From Ipomoea triloba (Eukaryota > Streptophyta > Magnoliopsida > Solanales > Convolvulaceae), in contig NC_044923.1 in assembly GCF_003576645.1 (NCBI RefSeq), forward strand, positions 1,850,602-1,914,601: a stretch of 64,000 nucleotides of DNA, in the 5' to 3' direction. Shown piece after piece: positions 62,397 through 64,000 of this stretch; positions within the stretch are counted from its first letter, which is position 1; every line of letters starts with the position of its first letter. Under the pieces are notes generated by a model, which was given only the letters and a program-made list of their open reading frames with translations, searched no databases and was not told the DNA's origin. Both the position numbers and the translations under genes were made by a program.

Positions 62397-64000
62397 GGCT
62401 ACCACTTCCACCTCTAGTCTGTTCTCTGGATTAGATGGCTTACTAGAGCAAAAATGAGATGGCAGTCAAAGTGTATCTTTATCATTATGTCAAAATTTAT
62501 AGAGGATCACCTCAAATTATTGTGTGGATCAGAAACGAGTTAAAATAATGTATACTATGGGTTAGAATAATGAAATTTTTAAAGTAACATAATGTATTTT
62601 ATGAGTTAAAACAATGTACATTATGCTTTAGAATAATATAAATTATGAGTTATAAAAATGCATGTTGCAGTGGTGACATGAAAAAAAATTATTCAAAATA
62701 GAGTCGTTTTTAGATTGTGATATACATAACTGTGTGAATCATGGTTCAGACAATAACTATGAGTACGATCACGTTATGGGCCCTTTTTATGCATGCGGTT
62801 GTCTCTTCTTTTTGGTTTTTTTTTTCTTCTTTCATTAGTGCATAGGCACTGTTTGTAGTGCGCTGTTGATGGATCACAATATGACTGGTAATTCGCACGT
62901 TCTTAATGTAGTTAATTCGCAACGTTTACTTTATAATTTCTATTGGTTTATTATAATTATTATTATTTCACGCGTACCAAAATCAAATGCATATATGTTG
63001 CCAAACAAGTAAAACAACGCCTACAAAGTCTGAAAACAAAATGGAATAAATGCTCCCCTAATTAGGTGGAACGATTCTCATATTTATATATAGGCAGAAT
63101 TTATACAGTATATACACTAGATTAGTGATTACAAATTTTATCCATTACAAAAAAAAAATAAAATAGAAAGAATATATTAACATATGTAAAATGCTTCTTT
63201 TCTTAATCGGTATGTTTTACCACCTAAAATTCCTCCTTGATATTACTTAATTAAAGGGCATATATACTAAATAAAAAAAATGTTGAATAATTAAAACATT
63301 TTTATTAGTAGAAATTGTTTTAATTTTTTTCCTAACTTAGGATGGTAAAAATATATAGTGAAAAGTGGATGGGTGCAGTGCCTAGCATTACACTTAACAT
63401 GTATATATGGTAGTTATATGGGGGGTTTGATAGGCGTCATGGTTGCTTTTCTTCCTTAGGCACATGGAAACACAAACTTACCAATAATTGAGATCTGAAT
63501 TCATAAACATAAAAAAGAGGCTCCATTTGGGATGGTAATTAATTCACCTAATCTTGCCAGATTTTTTGTCCCAGTTCCAATGGAGACTGTGATAATCCTC
63601 CCTGTTCGTTATTTTATTTTCCTTATATATGGGTTCCGATGCAGTTGGGTGTGTCCCGTACTCCCATGCGATTGTGCGGTTAAATCTGTGCTATTTATTC
63701 AAAGGTCATCAAGATAAATGAATAGTCCAGAATGAACATAAAAAAATACAATAACGTTATGATAATTTTACATATTTATTAAAAGCTTTAGGTGTGCCAT
63801 TTCAGTAAGATCTGTTAAACTCTTTTTTGCTTTATTTTGTTTTGTTTTTGGTTTTGTAGGTACCTATTTCATTTAAAATAGGGCTCATAGTAACAACTTG
63901 AAGCCCATCTAAAGAAAGGCCCGTAGTTTTATTATGGATTATAGTCTATTTTGAATACCACTGATATGCTCATATGCATGCTCAATTTTAGTGTACAAAA
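62397..64000. other. Upstream region of MSL10-like gene to window end
   Basis: Contains the MSL10-like promoter side and palindromic MITE copy 3. A short open stretch near 63530-63715 has no recognisable product. AT-rich otherwise. Confidence 0.5.
62515..62755. mobile_element. Palindromic MITE, copy 3 (diverged)
   Basis: Left aaattattgtgtggatc and right gattc/ggttcagacaataa-type ends with aataatgtat / atgtacattat interior words; a more diverged relative of 2256-2459 and 34416-34655. It lies about 120 bp upstream of the MSL10-like start codon, so within the promoter or leader. Confidence 0.6.

Overview
The window is nuclear DNA of a flowering plant. It is AT-rich, its genes carry GT-AG introns, and miniature transposons are abundant. 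The gene complement (S-domain receptor kinases, a PAM68-type photosystem II assembly factor, BREVIS RADIX, a CDKF-4/MHK-type kinase and an MSL10-type mechanosensitive channel) points to a eudicot. The dispersed-repeat flavour reminds me of asterids such as Convolvulaceae, but that is a weak guess. All exon coordinates were worked out by hand from reading frame, splice sites and comparison between paralogues. I saw no tRNA, rRNA or CRISPR features.

Left half (1-36 kb): a cluster of six G-type lectin S-receptor-like Ser/Thr kinases of the CES101/RFO3 type, here called RLK-A to RLK-F. The order is A(-), B(+), C(+), D(+), E(-), F(-). A is cut by the left window edge. B, C, D and E are intact (about 793-826 aa). 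F is broken by a 209-bp SINE with a 17-bp target duplication and by a 1-bp deletion in a kinase exon. Kinase-exon lengths are almost invariant (188, 211, 238, 151, about 309 nt), which makes the gene models firm and exposes the F deletion (210 nt). B and E with their flanks form an inverted repeat. A second, unrecognised and decayed gene family (three + strand relics) alternates with E and F, so this part seems to have grown by duplication of a relic-plus-kinase unit. A 1.7-kb solo LTR, a LINE tail, MITEs and a degraded kinase exon lie between the genes.

Right half (36-64 kb): single-copy housekeeping and developmental genes. These are PAM68 (+, intronless), BRX (+, five coding exons, upstream AUGs in the probable leader), a CDKF-4/MHK-like kinase (-, 16 coding exons) and an MSL10-like channel (-, six exons, introns loaded with TIR elements and MITEs). 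The roughly 5 kb between PAM68 and BRX holds only repeats and low-complexity DNA.

The RLKs are predicted plasma-membrane receptors with a secreted bulb-lectin/PAN ectodomain. PAM68 acts in the thylakoid, BRX in auxin/brassinosteroid-linked growth control, the CDKF-like kinase in the nucleus or cytosol, and MSL10 at the plasma membrane. Nothing suggests that these form one pathway. The most notable biology is the evolution of the receptor cluster: inverted duplication, a SINE-broken copy that could give a secreted ectodomain or a new intron, and a coding sequence that matches a paralogue's splice donor.
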